64,000 bases of DNA from Rhodanobacter sp. Soil772. Lineage in GTDB: Bacteria > Pseudomonadota > Gammaproteobacteria > Xanthomonadales > Rhodanobacteraceae. Each line of letters opens with the position of its first letter. Within the stretch, counting starts at the first letter, position 1. Under the pieces are notes generated by a model. It saw only the letters and a list, made by a program, of their open reading frames with translations. It was not told where the DNA came from and ran no database searches. Shown in pieces: positions 9,375 through 17,957 of the stretch. The position numbers were made by a program, and so were the translations under genes. The DNA lies in the NCBI RefSeq assembly GCF_001428385.1, contig NZ_LMSK01000001.1, positions 435,355 to 499,354 of the forward strand, read 5' to 3'.

Positions 9375-9863
9375 CGGCGGGAGTGGGTTCGCGGCGGCTG
9401 GAAAACAGGGTGCATGAAAACAGACAGATAAGCGGTTGGTGGGTGGCATCTTCACCCAAAGGGATGCCGCTGGAGTAATTTTGACCGATTGGCGGGCCGG
9501 TGCCCTGCCTTGTCAAGGGCAAAACTGGGGTCAGGGTCGAATGGCACTTACTTAAGCTCGTCATCCCCGCAAAAGCGGGGATCCAGCGCCTCTGGCAGCC
9601 TGGTCACTGGATTCCCGCTTTCGCGGGAATGACGGAAATTGGAGCTTTGCGCTTAAGTTAAGTGCCATTCGGGTCAGGGTCGACTTTTCCTAAACTGCAC
9701 TCTGACTCGGGTTCAGGCCATCGTCCGCGATGGCCATGAGAGGCCCGGTTGGCGTATCGCTGGCTTTTCACCATTCTTGTCAAACGCTAGAGTTCTCAAC
9801 GGTTCGCATTGATGTCGTGTACCTCGTTCGATGCGGGTTGTCGAAATAACACAGGGGAAAAAC
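9375..9863. other. Intergenic region with palindromic element
   Basis: A 489-base gap between the sirtuin and a lipoprotein gene. Its centre is the repeat element at 9527-9683. The stretch after it (9684-9780) contains a further repeat-like tail, ACTGCACTCTGACTC at 9695-9709. I found no convincing gene in this gap. Confidence 0.6.
9527..9683. repeat. MITE/REP-like palindromic element
   Basis: The element has three nested layers. A direct repeat GGGTCAGGGTCGA lies at both edges (9528-9540 and 9671-9683). Terminal inverted repeats follow, GAATGGCACTTACTTAAG (9539-9556) against CTTAAGTTAAGTGCCATTC (9652-9670, one extra base). The core (9559-9634) holds two REP-type hairpins, CCCCGCaaaaGCGGGG and TCCCGCtttcGCGGGA, arranged tail to tail. 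This architecture fits a non-autonomous element or a REP pair moved by a RAYT-type transposase. No transposase gene is in the window. Confidence 0.8.
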
Positions 9864-10970
9864 GTGAATCGATCTGTCAGATATGCAGTCGTTGCGGCTG
9901 CGGTGATGGGGCTGTGCGGCTGTGCTCAACAGACGAAGATAGTGCGCCCGAGCGCGACTCAGTTGCAGGCGCTCAAGCCATTGCCGATTATTCAGGTGAT
10001 CAATCAGGACAAACTGGCGGCAGAGGATACTTTCACTTATGCCAACGTCAGTTTTATCCCCAACCCATCGATACCTATCGTGGTAGGAGCAGCGGGCGGT
10101 GCGTTGGGCATGGCGATCGTCAATGCCGAGATTCGAGCCGAGGCACGACGTTTCGCCGAACAACATGTGCAACCGTTGCGCACTGTCCTGGAGGGGTTCG
10201 ATGCGAAGGGTGTGTTGAGCGAATCGCTGCGACAAGGTTTGGGGCAGCAGCCGGCGTTGTTCGGCAGCTACACGTTGGCTGATGCCGCATGGGCGGAGCA
10301 GTCCGGCAGCGGCCAGCGCGCTGTACTCGAAACCAGTTATGCCATGACCCCGGATTTTTCGGCATTGCAGGTGATTGCCACGGTGTCGATCTTTGTTCCT
10401 GGCAGCAAGGACAACAAGCCGCTCTATCGCAATATGCTGGTGTATCAGTCGCCGCGATTCAGCGTGCCGGCGAAGACTGCGGCAGACAGCGAGCATATGG
10501 TGGCGCAGGAAAATAGCCGCTACGCGGCGTTGCATATCGACGATGAAATTGAGAAGGCGAACGCAGCATTCAACAAGCATGATCCCGAAGCGGGGCGCAT
10601 GCGGCAGAAGGTCGTCAGCGAGCAAAGGGAACATCGGCTGCGGCTCAAACAGGCGGGAGAGGCGACTTGGGATCCGGATACCCGTGCGCACCGACTGTGT
10701 GAGACATGGTCGGCCGGGCATGGCGAGGCATTGAAGGCCGCGATGCGTGCCAGCGGCATCGAGATTGCCCATATGCTTCAGCTGGATCTGGCTGGTCAAG
10801 TACCTGCCGACCTGGCGGATCAACCGCATACCGTGTTTCAGGATGACTCACGCGAGATCAAATATCTCGAAGATGGTCATATGATTTCCCTCGCGGTGTC
10901 CGACGACGATGCCTCGGAGAAGAAGTCTTCGCCGAGGGTGACGATGCCTCTGCCACATGTGGGGCGCTGA
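9864..10970 (+). CDS. Lipoprotein of unknown function, atypical codon use
   Basis: A 368-residue protein that I do not recognise. It begins with GTG at 9864 behind an AGGGGAAAA ribosome-binding site. The signal peptide ends in the lipobox GLCGC (about residues 16-20). A Gly/Ala-rich hydrophobic stretch (VVGAAGGALGMAIV, about 73-86) could be a membrane or pore-like segment. The rest is mixed alpha/beta with an acidic, Ser-rich tail. Codon choice is visibly less GC-rich than in its neighbours (many aat, tat, gat, caa, ttg codons), and the gene sits beside the palindromic element, so recent acquisition is likely. Probably an envelope protein. Confidence 0.6.
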   Translation: MNRSVRYAVVAAAVMGLCGCAQQTKIVRPSATQLQALKPLPIIQVINQDKLAAEDTFTYANVSFIPNPSIPIVVGAAGGALGMAIVNAEIRAEARRFAEQHVQPLRTVLEGFDAKGVLSESLRQGLGQQPALFGSYTLADAAWAEQSGSGQRAVLETSYAMTPDFSALQVIATVSIFVPGSKDNKPLYRNMLVYQSPRFSVPAKTAADSEHMVAQENSRYAALHIDDEIEKANAAFNKHDPEAGRMRQKVVSEQREHRLRLKQAGEATWDPDTRAHRLCETWSAGHGEALKAAMRASGIEIAHMLQLDLAGQVPADLADQPHTVFQDDSREIKYLEDGHMISLAVSDDDASEKKSSPRVTMPLPHVGR

Positions 10971-11051
10971 AAGGCAAAGGTGTCAGAGACATCCGAAGTG
11001 GTTTTGACCAATTGGCAGGCACGCGCCTGCCTCGCTACGGGGAATCCAAGC

Positions 11052-12548
11052 ATGCCTGTACAAACTCATCGTCTCGCGGCTGCGTGGTCGTCGCCCGGCG
11101 CCTGTCGGAACATCCTGCTGGCCGTCGCGCTGGCCGGCTTATGCGCGGCGTCATCCGCCTGGGCCCAGGCGCCGCAGCTGTCGGCGCAGACGCAGCGGTT
11201 CGTGAAGTATGCGCAACCGTTGTTGGCGATCACCCATGTGCGGGTGATCGACGGCAACGGCACGCCGGCGCGGGAAAACCAGACGGTGCTGCTGCGCGAC
11301 GGCCTCATTGCGGCGGTCGGCAGGCACGTGAAGCTGCCGAAGGACGCGGCCGTGATCGACGGCAGCGGGCATACGCTGATCCCGGGCCTGGTGGGCATGC
11401 ACGACCACATGTTCTATCCGGCGCCGAAGGTGAACCCGGAAGCGAAGGAGGCGATCTATCCCGAGCAGGCGTCGAGCTTTCCCAAGCTGTACCTGGCCGG
11501 CGGCGTCACCAGCATCCGTACCACCGGCAGCACCGAGCCGTACACCGACCTTGAGCTGAAGAAGGCGATCGACGCCGGCAAGATCCCCGGACCGAAGATG
11601 CACACGACCGGGCCGTATCTGGAAGGCAAGGGCAGCTTCACGCCGCAAATGCACGAACTGGTGGATGCGGCCGACGCCACCGATACGGTCAACTACTGGA
11701 TCAGCGAGGGTGCCACCTCGTTCAAGGCGTACATGCACATCACCCGCACCGAACTCTCCGCGGCGATCGCCGCAGCGCATGCGAAGCAGATCAAGGTGAC
11801 CGGCCACCTGTGCGCGATCGGTTTCACCGAAGCGGCCGAGCTCGGCATCGACGACCTGGAGCACGGGCTGCCGGTGGACACCGAGTTCACCGCCGGCAAG
11901 CAGCCGGACATCTGCCCGGATACCAAGCTCGCGCTGGCTCACCTGGCGACGATGAGCGTCGACGATCCGCGCATCCAGCAACTGATCAAGACCCTGGTGT
12001 CGAAGCACGTGGCGGTCACCTCGACCCTGCCGGTGTTCGAAACGTTCGTGCCCGGCCGCGCGCCGATGGACCAGCGTGTGCTGGACGCGATGCTGCCGGA
12101 AACCCGGGTGGAATACCTGGCGACCCGCGAGCGTGTCGCCAAGACGCCAAACTCGCCATGGGTGAAGGTGTTCAAGCTGGAGCAGGATTTCGAGCACGCC
12201 TTCGTGCAGCAGGGCGGCACCTTGCTGGCTGGCCTGGACCCCACCGGCTATGGCGGCGTGATCGCCGGCTACGGCGACCAGCGCGAAGTGGAGCTGCTGG
12301 TGGAAGCCGGCTTCACCCCGCTGCAGGCGATCCAGATCGCCACCCTCAACGGCGCCCGCTTCATGGGCGAAGACAAGCGCATCGGCTCGATCGAGGCGGG
12401 CAAGGCCGCCGACCTGGTGCTGATCGCCGGCAACCCCGCGCAGAACATCAAGGACATCGAAAACGTCGAGCTGGTGTTCAAGGACGGCGTGGGCTACGAC
12501 CCGGCCAAGCTGGCCAAGGCGGCGAATGGTACGGTGGGCTTGCGCTAG
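11052..12548 (+). CDS. Exported amidohydrolase (imidazolonepropionase-like)
   Basis: A 498-residue metal-dependent hydrolase with a signal peptide cleaved near AWA-QAP (about residues 35-38). The amidohydrolase hallmarks are visible: ITHVRVIDGNGTPA, GLVGMHDHMF (HxH metal site), KVTGHLC, LEHGL, the late aspartate in AGLDPTG, and the closing SIEAGKAADLVLIAGNP. Related secreted enzymes are prolidase- or organophosphatase-like dipeptidases, but the substrate cannot be read from sequence. The start at 11052 begins the signal peptide; the longer 10980 start adds 24 residues just after the previous gene. Confidence 0.85.
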   Translation: MPVQTHRLAAAWSSPGACRNILLAVALAGLCAASSAWAQAPQLSAQTQRFVKYAQPLLAITHVRVIDGNGTPARENQTVLLRDGLIAAVGRHVKLPKDAAVIDGSGHTLIPGLVGMHDHMFYPAPKVNPEAKEAIYPEQASSFPKLYLAGGVTSIRTTGSTEPYTDLELKKAIDAGKIPGPKMHTTGPYLEGKGSFTPQMHELVDAADATDTVNYWISEGATSFKAYMHITRTELSAAIAAAHAKQIKVTGHLCAIGFTEAAELGIDDLEHGLPVDTEFTAGKQPDICPDTKLALAHLATMSVDDPRIQQLIKTLVSKHVAVTSTLPVFETFVPGRAPMDQRVLDAMLPETRVEYLATRERVAKTPNSPWVKVFKLEQDFEHAFVQQGGTLLAGLDPTGYGGVIAGYGDQREVELLVEAGFTPLQAIQIATLNGARFMGEDKRIGSIEAGKAADLVLIAGNPAQNIKDIENVELVFKDGVGYDPAKLAKAANGTVGLR

Positions 12549-12774
12549 CGCCGGCTTCACCTTGCCGCGCGCCGAGTGTCGCATCGCGATGAAGCCCGCG
12601 TCGTGCGCGGATGCCGACAACGGCGCGGGTCGTCGTTTCCGAAGCAGTCCAGCGACCCGCTTGAGTTTTTCGGCACTTGCCCGGACGATCGCCAGGGTGT
12701 CTGTACGCCGCGCACGTTCGTGGGCGTAAACAACCAGGCCCTCTTGATCCGACGCATGAAACAGAGCTGGCACG

Positions 12775-13452
12775 ATGATGGCACCTGAACTCGACAATCC
12801 TTTCTGGTCCTCGTTGCGCAGCCGCCACCGCGCGATTGCGCTGTGTCGCGGCGAGGCGGCGCGTTATCCGGCGCAATTCGCGCCGTTCCTGGGCGTGGCG
12901 AGCGCGCAGGCCGATGTGGCCGCTGCGATTGCGGCGCTGGTCGACCCGGGTGAATCGGTCTACCTGCTCGGCGTGGCGCCCGCGCTGCCGCGCGGCTGGG
13001 TGCTCGACGCGTTTGCGCCGTTGGCGCAGATGATCTGCCCCGCGCCGATCGCGGTGGTCGACGGGCCGGCGGTGATCGAGCTGAGCGAGGCGCATCGCGC
13101 CGACGTGCTCGCGCTGACCGCACTGGTGTATCCGCATTACTTCCGCCCGCGCACGATGGAGCTGGGCCGCTATTTCGGCATCTACCAGGACGGCCGGCTG
13201 GCGGCGATGATCGGCGAGCGGCTGGGCACCGACGCGCAGCAGGAGATCAGCGCGGTCTGCACGCATCCCGACTTCAACGGTCGCGGCTACGCGCGGCGCC
13301 TGCTGGCGCTGCTGTCGAACGACAACCTCGAGCGCGGCCGCCTGCCATTCCTGCACGTGAGCCATCAGAACCATCGCGCGAAGCAGCTGTACGAACAGCT
13401 CGGCTACCGCCACCGGCGCGACATCGGGTTCTGGTCGCTGTGTCGGGCATAA
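12775..13452 (+). CDS. GNAT family N-acetyltransferase
   Basis: A 225-residue acetyl-CoA-dependent transferase. The C-terminal half carries the GNAT core: the beta-strand ISAVCTHPDFNGRGYARRLL with the acyl-CoA pyrophosphate loop (NGRGYA), then PFLHVSHQNHRAKQLYEQLGY and R-x-x-x-x-F-W-S-L at the end, as in FR47-like members. The N-terminal 100 residues are less conserved and may bind the acceptor. The acceptor substrate is unknown. Its 3' end abuts the DUF1615 lipoprotein gene on the same strand, so the two may be co-transcribed. Confidence 0.83.
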   Translation: MMAPELDNPFWSSLRSRHRAIALCRGEAARYPAQFAPFLGVASAQADVAAAIAALVDPGESVYLLGVAPALPRGWVLDAFAPLAQMICPAPIAVVDGPAVIELSEAHRADVLALTALVYPHYFRPRTMELGRYFGIYQDGRLAAMIGERLGTDAQQEISAVCTHPDFNGRGYARRLLALLSNDNLERGRLPFLHVSHQNHRAKQLYEQLGYRHRRDIGFWSLCRA

Positions 13453-13484
13453 GGGTGGTCGCTTCCTCGGCGAAAGGGCGAGTC

Positions 13485-14582
13485 GTGCGCCACCGTTGCG
13501 TCGCGTTGCTGACGACCGTTCTGTTGCTGGGCGGCTGTGCTTCCCAGCGCACCCAGGAAGCACCGCCGCGCAGCCCGGCGCAGGTGCGCGCCGAGATCGT
13601 GCGGCTGATGCCGGCCGACGCGAGCGACCGCGAAGGCTGGGCCACCGGCATCCAGGCTGCGTTCGCGGCGCAGGGTATCGCACCGACCACCGCGAACTTG
13701 TGCGCGGTGCTGGCCGTGGCCCAGCAGGAATCCGGCTTCAAGGTCGATCCGGTGGTGCCTGGGCTGGCGAAGATCGCACGGCAGGAGATCGACCGCCGTG
13801 CCGCCGCGAAGCATGTACCGGGATTCGTGGTGGACGCGGCGCTGTGGCTGAAGTCGCCGGATGGCCGGCGTTACAGCGAGCGGCTGGCGGCGGCGCGCAC
13901 CGAGCAGCAGCTGAGCGCGATCTTCCAGGATTTCATCGGCATGGTGCCGCTGGGCAAGCGCCTGTTCGGCGGCCTCAACCCCGTGCACACCGGCGGGCCG
14001 ATGCAGGTCAGCATCGCGTTCGCCGAAGCGCATGCGCAGGGCTATCCGTATCCGCTGCGGCGCTCGATTCGCGACGAGGTGTTCAGCCGGCGCGGCGGCA
14101 TATACTTCGGCATCGCGCATTTGCTGGGTTATCCGGCGGATTATCCGCAGCCGCTCTACCGCTTCGCCGACTTCAACGCGGGTTGGTACGCCAGCCGCAA
14201 CGCCGCGTTCCAGAACGCGGTGAGCGCGGCATCGGGCATTCCGCTGGCGCTGGATGGCGACCTGGTGTCGCCCGATGCCGGCTTCGGCGATCCGCCCGGC
14301 GCGACCGAACTGGCGGTGCGTTCGCTGGGCACGCGGCTCGACATGGGCGACTCGGCGATCCACCGCGCACTGGGGCAGGGCGAGCGCCAGGATTTCGCGG
14401 ACACGAAACTCTATGCCCGCGTATTCGCATTGGCCGAGCAGATGGAAGGCAAACCGCTGCCGCGCGCGGTGTTGCCGGGCATCACGCTGAAAAGCCCGAA
14501 GATCACCCGCAAGCTCACCACCGCGTGGTTCGCGAAACGTGTCGACGAGCGTTGGCAGCGCTGCATGCGGCGGGCGGGGTGA
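13485..14582 (+). CDS. DUF1615 lipoprotein
   Basis: A 365-residue envelope lipoprotein. The lipobox LLLGGC lies at about residues 12-17 when translation starts at the GTG at 13485, which has an AAGGGCGAG site. A longer GTG start at 13440 would overlap the GNAT gene by 13 bases. The conserved DUF1615 core is clear, including GGPMQVSIAFAEAHAQGYPY and RRGGIYFGIAHLLGYPADY, and the AVAQQESGFKVDP segment resembles the Glu-containing motif of lysozyme-like/transglycosylase folds. A peptidoglycan-related role is therefore possible but unproved. Confidence 0.82.
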   Translation: MRHRCVALLTTVLLLGGCASQRTQEAPPRSPAQVRAEIVRLMPADASDREGWATGIQAAFAAQGIAPTTANLCAVLAVAQQESGFKVDPVVPGLAKIARQEIDRRAAAKHVPGFVVDAALWLKSPDGRRYSERLAAARTEQQLSAIFQDFIGMVPLGKRLFGGLNPVHTGGPMQVSIAFAEAHAQGYPYPLRRSIRDEVFSRRGGIYFGIAHLLGYPADYPQPLYRFADFNAGWYASRNAAFQNAVSAASGIPLALDGDLVSPDAGFGDPPGATELAVRSLGTRLDMGDSAIHRALGQGERQDFADTKLYARVFALAEQMEGKPLPRAVLPGITLKSPKITRKLTTAWFAKRVDERWQRCMRRAG

Positions 14583-14664
14583 CGCGCGTTCGGCAAGGCG
14601 GGGTACGGGTCGCGCCGCTGCTGTCGTAGGATGTCGGTTCACTCGCCACTTCAGGGGATCCGGC

Positions 14665-16572
14665 ATGGTTCGTATGGGATGGGTCGTGGTGCTGGCCTGC
14701 AGCCTGTGGCTGCCGTCGCCGGTGTTGGCGCGTGACGATGGTGGGCTGGCATCAGCCGCGTCGGTGGCCGACGCCGACTGGCCGGGCACGATCACGCTGG
14801 CGGTCGACGCCAGCGACGTGTCGCGGCGCATCCAGCGTGTGCACGAACGCATTCCGGTGCGGCCGGGGCCGCTGACGCTGTGGTATCCGCAGTGGATCCC
14901 CGGCAACCATGCGCCGACCGGGCCGATCAACCAGCTCGCCGGGCTCACCATCAGCGGCAACGGCGCACGCATCGCGTGGCGGCGCGACGCGGTGGACATG
15001 TACGCGTTCCATCTTGACGTGCCGGCCGGCGTGGACGCGCTGGACATCGCGTTCCAGTACCTGTCGCCCACCTCCGACGCGCAGGGCCGGGTGGCGATGA
15101 CGCCGGCGCTGCTGTCGCTGCAGTGGCATCGCGTGCTGCTGTATCCGGCCGGCTTCGACGCGCGCCGGATCAGGTTCGCGCCAAGCCTGATCCTGCCGGC
15201 CGGATGGCAGTTCGGCAGCGCGCTGGAGGTCGTTTCGCGCGAGGGCGACAGTGTGCATTTCGCGCCGGTGGCGCTGGTCGATCTGGTGGACTCGCCGTTG
15301 TACGCGGGCCGCTGGTTCAAGCGCTACGACCTCGATCCCGGCGCGCGGCAGCCGGTGCACCTCGACGTGGTCGCCGATACGCCGGAACAGCTCGACGCCA
15401 CGCCGGCGATGCTCGACGCGCACCGCGCGCTGGTGCGCCAGGCCGACCGGGTATTCGGCATGCGCCCGTTCGCGCATTACGATTTCCTGCTGGCGCTGTC
15501 GGACGTGTTCAGCGGAATCGGGCTGGAACACCACCAGTCCAGCGAGAACGGCACGTACCCCGGCTACCTGCGCGGCAGCGCGCCGTTCATCGGCAACGAC
15601 CTGTTGCCGCACGAGTACTCGCATGCGTGGAACGGCAAGTACCGGCGCCCGGCGCCGTCGTGGACGCCGCACTTCAACACCCCGATGCACGACGATTTGC
15701 TGTGGCTGTACGAGGGCCAGACCAACTACTGGGCGCTGGTGCTGGCCGCGCGCTCGGGTTTGCTGGACGAAAAGCAGGCACATGCGGTGCTGGCCGAACT
15801 GGTGGCGACGCAGACGCAGCGGCGCGGCCGCGACTGGCGCAGCCTGCAGGACACGGTGAGCCAGGGCATCATCGACTTCAACGACGCGCCGCAGGCCTGG
15901 GAAAGCTGGCAGCGTGCCTACGATTTCTACGGCGAGGGCGCACTGCTGTGGCTGGACGTGGATGGCAAGCTGCGCGAGCTGTCGCACGGCAAGCGCTCGC
16001 TGGACGATTTTGCGCAGCGCTTCTTCGGCGGCTCGCAGGGCCGCGTGCAGGTGGCGACCTATGGCTTCGACGACGTGGTGGCGGGATTGAATGCGGTGCA
16101 GCCGTTCGACTGGGCGGCCTTTCTGCATGAGCGTCTCGACGCGACGCCGGCCCCGCTCGACGGCCTGGCGCGCAACGGCTGGCGGCTGGTCTACACCGCG
16201 GAACCGAATGCCGCGATCACGGCGGCCGAAGATGCGGACGGTTACGACGATTTCCGTTTTTCGCTGGGGCTGAAAATCGCCCGTGCGGACGGCCGGATCG
16301 ACGAGGTGCTGTGGGACAGCCCCGCATTCAAGGCCGGGTTGGCGCGCGACATGCGCGTGCTGGCGGTCGACGGCAGCGCGTACAGCGCCGAGCGGTTGCG
16401 GAACGCGCTGAGCGCTGCGAAAACCGCGAAGCCGCCGGTCGAGCTGCTGCTGCGCCAGGGCGACAGCTTCACCACGCAGCGGATCGACTACCACGGCGGC
16501 GTGCGTCATCCGCACCTCGAACGCGTCCCGGGCGCGTCCGATCGCCTGCAGCAGGTGCTGACGGCGCGCTAG
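14665..16572 (+). CDS. M61 family metallopeptidase (glycyl aminopeptidase-like) with PDZ domain
   Basis: A 635-residue secreted zinc peptidase. A signal peptide (to about residue 22, VLARDDG) precedes the N-terminal M61 beta domain (WYPQWIPGNHAPTGPINQLA). The zinc motif is HEYSH at 316-320, with the third ligand probably in LYEGQTNYW. A C-terminal PDZ-like domain (about 520-615, VDGSAYSAERLRNAL) follows. M61 enzymes release N-terminal Gly or Ala from peptides. The start at 14665 has an AGGGGATC site. Confidence 0.88.
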   Translation: MVRMGWVVVLACSLWLPSPVLARDDGGLASAASVADADWPGTITLAVDASDVSRRIQRVHERIPVRPGPLTLWYPQWIPGNHAPTGPINQLAGLTISGNGARIAWRRDAVDMYAFHLDVPAGVDALDIAFQYLSPTSDAQGRVAMTPALLSLQWHRVLLYPAGFDARRIRFAPSLILPAGWQFGSALEVVSREGDSVHFAPVALVDLVDSPLYAGRWFKRYDLDPGARQPVHLDVVADTPEQLDATPAMLDAHRALVRQADRVFGMRPFAHYDFLLALSDVFSGIGLEHHQSSENGTYPGYLRGSAPFIGNDLLPHEYSHAWNGKYRRPAPSWTPHFNTPMHDDLLWLYEGQTNYWALVLAARSGLLDEKQAHAVLAELVATQTQRRGRDWRSLQDTVSQGIIDFNDAPQAWESWQRAYDFYGEGALLWLDVDGKLRELSHGKRSLDDFAQRFFGGSQGRVQVATYGFDDVVAGLNAVQPFDWAAFLHERLDATPAPLDGLARNGWRLVYTAEPNAAITAAEDADGYDDFRFSLGLKIARADGRIDEVLWDSPAFKAGLARDMRVLAVDGSAYSAERLRNALSAAKTAKPPVELLLRQGDSFTTQRIDYHGGVRHPHLERVPGASDRLQQVLTAR

Positions 16573-16702
16573 CCCGGGTGTTGGCGTGCCGCCGCAAGCC
16601 CTTGCCCAAGGCCCGGCTTTCCATCGGCATCACGCCTCCGAGGCTAGCCTTGGCGGCGTGGCGTATCGCTGTTCGAGGCGCCGGCAACCCGAGGAGATCC
16701 CG

Positions 16703-17107
16703 ATGAAGAAGATTCCCACTGGCGCATGGGTCGTGGTGGCCGACGGCACCGGCGCGCGGCTTCTGCGCAACGTCGGCAAGGGCCTCAACGTATCGCTTGA
16801 ACAGGTGAAACTGGTGGGGCCGAAGGATCTTGCCCATGACGGCCCGGCCGGGCGTCAACCACCCGAGCGCAGCATGGCGGAGATGGATGAAGCCACCTTC
16901 GCCAAGCAGCTGGCGCAACGCCTGAATGCCGCCGCGCTGAAGAACGAGTTTGCCCACCTGGTGTTGGTGGCCGACCCGCAGACGCTGGGGCAGATGCGCC
17001 CCTTGCTGCATGAGGAGACCGCCAAGCGGATGGTGGAGGAACTCAACAAATCGCTGTTCCGAGCGCCGCTGGAAGAGATCGAGCGTGCACTGAAAGCCAC
17101 CTGGTAA
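16703..17107 (+). CDS. Host attachment family protein
   Basis: A 134-residue protein of the 'protein required for attachment to host cells' family (AtsE-like). Typical features are the start PTGAWVVVADGTGARLLRN, the central DEATFAKQLAQRLNAAA, and LVLVADPQTLGQMRPLLHEE. The family name comes from a plant-associated bacterium, but the protein is cytoplasmic-looking, with no signal or membrane segment, and is found in many free-living proteobacteria, so the literal function is uncertain. A GAGGAGATCC site supports the ATG at 16703. Confidence 0.85.
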   Translation: MKKIPTGAWVVVADGTGARLLRNVGKGLNVSLEQVKLVGPKDLAHDGPAGRQPPERSMAEMDEATFAKQLAQRLNAAALKNEFAHLVLVADPQTLGQMRPLLHEETAKRMVEELNKSLFRAPLEEIERALKATW

Positions 17108-17210
17108 AGACGCCGGAAGGAAGCGGTCGGCGCGCCACTCGAAGCTCCACGGTTGAACCGGCCGGGGCAAGCACCCACCTTGCGGTGATCCCCTACTGCA
17201 GGAGTGCCAT

Positions 17211-17915
17211 GTGACCCGGTTGTCCGACTTCCCCGTTAGCCTGCGCTGGCCTGCGCAGCATCCCGAACGCATCCAGCTGTATTCGCTGAACACGCCGAAC
17301 GGCGTGAAGGTGTCGATCCTGCTGGAGGAGACCGGGCTGCCGTACGAGCCGCACCTGGTCGACATCATGCAGGACGAGAGCCACACGCCGGAGTTCCTCG
17401 CGCTCAACCCGAACGGCAAGATTCCCGCAATCATCGATCCGCACGGTCCCGGCGGCGCGCCGCTGGCATTGTTCGAGTCGGGCGCGATCCTGCTGTACCT
17501 GGCGGACAAAACCGGACAGTTCATCCCGACCGAGCCGACACGGCGTTGGGAGACGATCCAGTGGGTGTTCTTCCAGATGGCGTCGATCGGGCCGATGTTC
17601 GGCCAGGTCGGCTTCTTCAACAAGTTCGCCGGCAAGGCGTACGAGGACAAGCGCCCGCTCCAGCGCTACGTCAATGAATCGAAGCGCCTGCTCGGCGTGC
17701 TCGACGATCGGCTGGAAGGCCGCCGCTGGCTGATGGGCGACGACTACACCATCGCCGACATCGCCACGCTCGGCTGGGTGGACAATCTGATCACGTTCTA
17801 CGAGGCGCGCGAGCTGGTCGACTACGACAGCTTCGCCAACGTCGTCGGCTGGCTCGAACGCGGGTTGGCGCGTCCGGCCGTGCGACGCGGGTTGAAGATT
17901 CCCGGCCGCGGCTGA
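17211..17915 (+). CDS. Nu-class glutathione S-transferase (YghU/YfcG-like)
   Basis: A 234-residue thioredoxin-fold enzyme. The N-terminal motif LYSLNTPNGVKVSILLEE contains the TPNG signature of Nu-class GSTs, where the Thr/Asn pair stabilises glutathione or a bound disulfide instead of a Tyr or Ser. ALNPNGKIPAIID and ESGAILLYLADKTG complete the glutathione site, and the helical domain has DYTIADIATLGWV. Nu-class enzymes favour disulfide-bond reductase and peroxide reduction. The start is GTG at 17211 behind AGGAG; the ATG overlapping it is out of frame and closes at once. Confidence 0.87.
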   Translation: MTRLSDFPVSLRWPAQHPERIQLYSLNTPNGVKVSILLEETGLPYEPHLVDIMQDESHTPEFLALNPNGKIPAIIDPHGPGGAPLALFESGAILLYLADKTGQFIPTEPTRRWETIQWVFFQMASIGPMFGQVGFFNKFAGKAYEDKRPLQRYVNESKRLLGVLDDRLEGRRWLMGDDYTIADIATLGWVDNLITFYEARELVDYDSFANVVGWLERGLARPAVRRGLKIPGRG

Positions 17916-17957
17916 GGCCGCGGTCGTGCAGCAACGAAACAACTTCGGGAGATCGAC

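Noticed and set aside
12549..12774. Small ORFs on both strands between the amidohydrolase and GNAT genes
   Set aside because: Some stretches look protein-like, but there is no ribosome-binding site, no known motif and the frames overlap neighbouring genes. A gene remnant cannot be excluded.
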